Assembly (NCBI GenBank): GCA_019634695.1 | Contig: JAHCAW010000004.1 | Span: forward strand, 1-64,000 | Origin: Candidatus Sumerlaeia bacterium | Lineage (GTDB): Bacteria > Sumerlaeota > Sumerlaeia > SLMS01 > JAHLLQ01 | Reading direction: 5' to 3' | DNA length: 64,000 bases | Shown here: positions 62,107 to 64,000 of the stretch, piece by piece | Layout: each line of letters starts with the position of its first letter | Position numbering within the stretch: the first letter of the stretch is position 1 | Translations under genes and position numbers: made by a program | The notes under the pieces: model-generated | The model's database searches: none | What the model was told of the DNA's origin: nothing | Seen by the model: only the letters and a program-made list of their open reading frames with translations

Positions 62107-64000
62107 CGGGTATCGGCCTCGCGTGTCGTGTCGGGATGGGGATTCTCGAGTCGTGCGAGGTAGCGCACGCGGGCCTTGAGGTTGAGTTCCTCGAGGATCT
62201 CGTAGGCGCGGGGGCCGGTGAAGCGGCGGACGAAGTCGTCGCCCTCGATCGACAGGTCGCCGAACTGGATGGCGCGGGCCGGGCAGGCCTGCGCGCAGGC
62301 GGGCAGGATGTCGGCTCCGGCCAGCGTCCGCCCCTCGCGCCGCGCCGCGATGCGCGCCTGCTGGATACGCTGGATGCACAGCGAGCACTTCTCCATCACG
62401 CCGCGCGCGCGCACCGACACCTCCGGGTTCATCCGCATCTTCTCGATCTCGTCCAGCCGCCCGTAGTAATCGTAGTAGTTGAAGCGCCGCACCTTCACCG
62501 GGCAGTTGTTCGAGCAGTAGCGCGTGCCGATGCAGCGATTGTAGACCATCTCGTTGACGCCCTCGCGGCTGTGCACGGTCGCCGCCACGGGGCAGACCTG
62601 CTCGCACGGCGCGTTCTCGCAGTGCAGGCAGGTCATCGGCTGGTGCCGCACCTTTGGGTTGGCGACGTCGCCGCGATACAGGCGATCGATGCGCAGCCAG
62701 TGCATCTCGCGCCCGCGGCGCACCTGGTCCGGGCCGACGATCGGCACGTTGTTCTCCGCCTGACAGGCGAGCACGCAGGCCGCGCATCCGTTGCAGCGGT
62801 TCAGGTCGATCGTCATCGCCCAGCGATGGCCGTCGTGCTCGAAGGGCTTCCAGAGGGCGACCTGCTTGGGCGCGTGCTTGGGGGCCGCGACGCTGGCGGG
62901 TTCGGCGGCGAAGCGCGCATACGTCGCCTCGCGCACGAGTGTCTTGCCGCGGCGCTGCGCCTCCTTGCGGCCCAGCTCGTCGATCAGGAAGTGGTCCGCC
63001 GTGCAGGCGAAACGATAGCGTCCGCCGACGCGTCGCATCGTGGCCGAGTTGGCACGCCATGGCGCGGCGCTCGTGCGCAGCGGATACGCATTCCAGCCGA
63101 TGTCCTTCACTGCGGCGCCGGGCATCGTCCGGCCATAGCCCAGCGGCACAATTACCGTGCCCTCGGCCTGTCCCGGCGCGATGTACACCGGCAGCGTGAC
63201 GCGGCCGCGGCCCGCGGCGAGTTCAATCATGTCGCCGGTGCGCAGCTTCTCGCGCGCCGCCGTCGTCGGGTCCACGAACGCCGCGTTGCCCCACGTCAGC
63301 TTCGTCAGCGGATCGGGCAACTCCTGCAGCCACGGATTGTTGCCGAATCGTCCGTCGTGGACCTTGCCGTCGGGGCGGAAGAGCAACTCGAGCGCCGACG
63401 CGCCGGCGCTCGCGCGAGCCAGCAGGCCGACGGCTTCCGCCATGCCGGCGGGATCAGGGGCCGGGACGGAGCGCGGCGCGTCCGGTGCGGCGACGAATCC
63501 GGTGCGCAACCATTCGGTCCACTCCTCGGGTCGTCCCCACGTTTCCTGCACGAGTTCGTGCCCGGAGGTCTTCTCAAGGCCGAGCACTCGCGCAAGGAAC
63601 TCGTCCACCGTGCGCCCTTCGTACAGCGGAGCGATCATCGGCTGCACCGCGCACCGCGATCCGTCCCAGCCCGTTGCGTCCCCCCAGGACTCAAGGAAGT
63701 GCGCCCGCGGCGCATGCCACTGGCACAACTCCGACGTCTCGTCGTGATGAAGCCCGAGGCGGATCGACGCGCGCGCCGAGCGAATCATCCCGGCAAGGTC
63801 GCGGTCCGCGGGTCCGTCGTAGGCCGGGTTGCCGCCCAGCACGAGCACGCACTCGACGGGGCCAGCCGCGCGGGCCGCGTCGAGGCGCTCCCAGGCGTTT
63901 GCCGTCTCCGCCGCCTGCGGATCCGCAATCCAGCGACAGCAGGTCGCGTCGCTGCCGAGCGCGTGATTGATCGCGGCGATGGCCGCGTGCACCGCCGGCG
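62103..64000 (-). CDS. actB: Alternative complex III subunit ActB, C-terminal part (5' end outside window)
   Basis: About 632 codons, open to the right edge, of the molybdopterin-like/Fe-S fused subunit (family members are about 1000 residues). The visible start has a Mo-bisMGD-like fold remnant without cofactor ligands; the last ~240 residues carry ferredoxin-type sets: [15 protein letters not shown]-x-APCEQVCP, [16 protein letters not shown] and CAQACP. These house four Fe-S clusters in known ACIII. The GTG visible at 63992 is internal. It overlaps actC by 4 bases. actA (multihaem cytochrome) would be expected to lie beyond the edge. Confidence 0.94.
   Translation of the reverse strand, partial: PAVHAAIAAINHALGSDATCCRWIADPQAAETANAWERLDAARAAGPVECVLVLGGNPAYDGPADRDLAGMIRSARASIRLGLHHDETSELCQWHAPRAHFLESWGDATGWDGSRCAVQPMIAPLYEGRTVDEFLARVLGLEKTSGHELVQETWGRPEEWTEWLRTGFVAAPDAPRSVPAPDPAGMAEAVGLLARASAGASALELLFRPDGKVHDGRFGNNPWLQELPDPLTKLTWGNAAFVDPTTAAREKLRTGDMIELAAGRGRVTLPVYIAPGQAEGTVIVPLGYGRTMPGAAVKDIGWNAYPLRTSAAPWRANSATMRRVGGRYRFACTADHFLIDELGRKEAQRRGKTLVREATYARFAAEPASVAAPKHAPKQVALWKPFEHDGHRWAMTIDLNRCNGCAACVLACQAENNVPIVGPDQVRRGREMHWLRIDRLYRGDVANPKVRHQPMTCLHCENAPCEQVCPVAATVHSREGVNEMVYNRCIGTRYCSNNCPVKVRRFNYYDYYGRLDEIEKMRMNPEVSVRARGVMEKCSLCIQRIQQARIAARREGRTLAGADILPACAQACPARAIQFGDLSIEGDDFVRRFTGPRAYEILEELNLKARVRYLARLENPHPDTTREADTR

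Overview
The window is a 64 kb piece of a GC-rich (roughly two-thirds G+C by eye) chromosome of a Gram-negative, respiring bacterium. Lipid A genes (lpxC, fabZ, lpxI), lipoproteins, an alternative complex III respiratory operon and a succinylase-type lysine/diaminopimelate operon show a diderm envelope. Several traits together suggest an uncultured PVC/FCB-type or Sumerlaeota/Hydrogenedentota-like lineage: a dockerin-tailed GHL10 hydrolase, GspG-like proteins of a kind I associate with such phyla, very large secreted FG-GAP and GH18 proteins, a VTC/DUF4956 pair and a plant-type-like DapB. The phylum is inference only. No tRNA, rRNA, CRISPR array, transposase or phage gene was recognised, and gene order looks like vertically inherited core blocks separated by lineage-specific secreted-protein genes.

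Layout. 0-5.4 kb: the tail of a protein whose C-terminal domain matches the outer domain of a Ser/Thr kinase 2 kb away, a BamE-like lipoprotein, that kinase, thrS with an extra block of about 75 residues, and a lone response regulator. 5.4-6.2 kb: an apparently gene-free stretch carrying one copy of a 46-bp dispersed repeat (second copy near 57 kb). 6.2-10 kb: an OxlT-like MFS carrier behind two mutually exclusive leader hairpins, dnaK and rpoZ. 10-16 kb: an operon of a long acyl-CoA dehydrogenase, an ETF dehydrogenase with two Cys clusters, etfB and etfA, divergent from a VTC-DUF4956-adaptor-ybeY-era chain (16.4-20.5 kb); the gap between them holds a GGATAAC palindrome.

20.7-25.6 kb is a three-gene cell-wall set: GHL10::VanY, a class A beta-lactamase-like serine hydrolase, and GHL10::dockerin. 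25.8-29.9 kb: a secreted peroxiredoxin, then rsgA behind two related membrane proteins of unknown role. 29.9-35.3 kb is a 2-oxoacid/aryl-acid cluster: two paaK-type ligases flanking a double-ACT protein, then iorA and iorB. iorA is interrupted by three frame changes and stops clustered in about 130 bp. 35.7-38.3 kb: a lipoprotein and a large unknown secreted protein. 38.3-41.8 kb: lipid A genes and an HtrA protease. 42-46 kb: a GspG-like anchored protein with a DPNAY-repeat tail and a GH18/lamin-tail secreted protein.

46.5-49.8 kb: thymidine kinase and dapA-dapD-dapB. 49.9-53.1 kb: an unusual tightly packed unit made of an ABC-2-permease-like membrane protein, two anchored GspG-like proteins without a visible prepilin leader, and a Tat/lipobox superoxide dismutase homologue retaining all four metal ligands. 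This is the best candidate for an undescribed system here. 53.2-56.8 kb: a 1201-residue FG-GAP protein. 57-64 kb: an FAD monooxygenase and the alternative complex III genes actF-actE-actD-actC-actB, the last running off the right edge.
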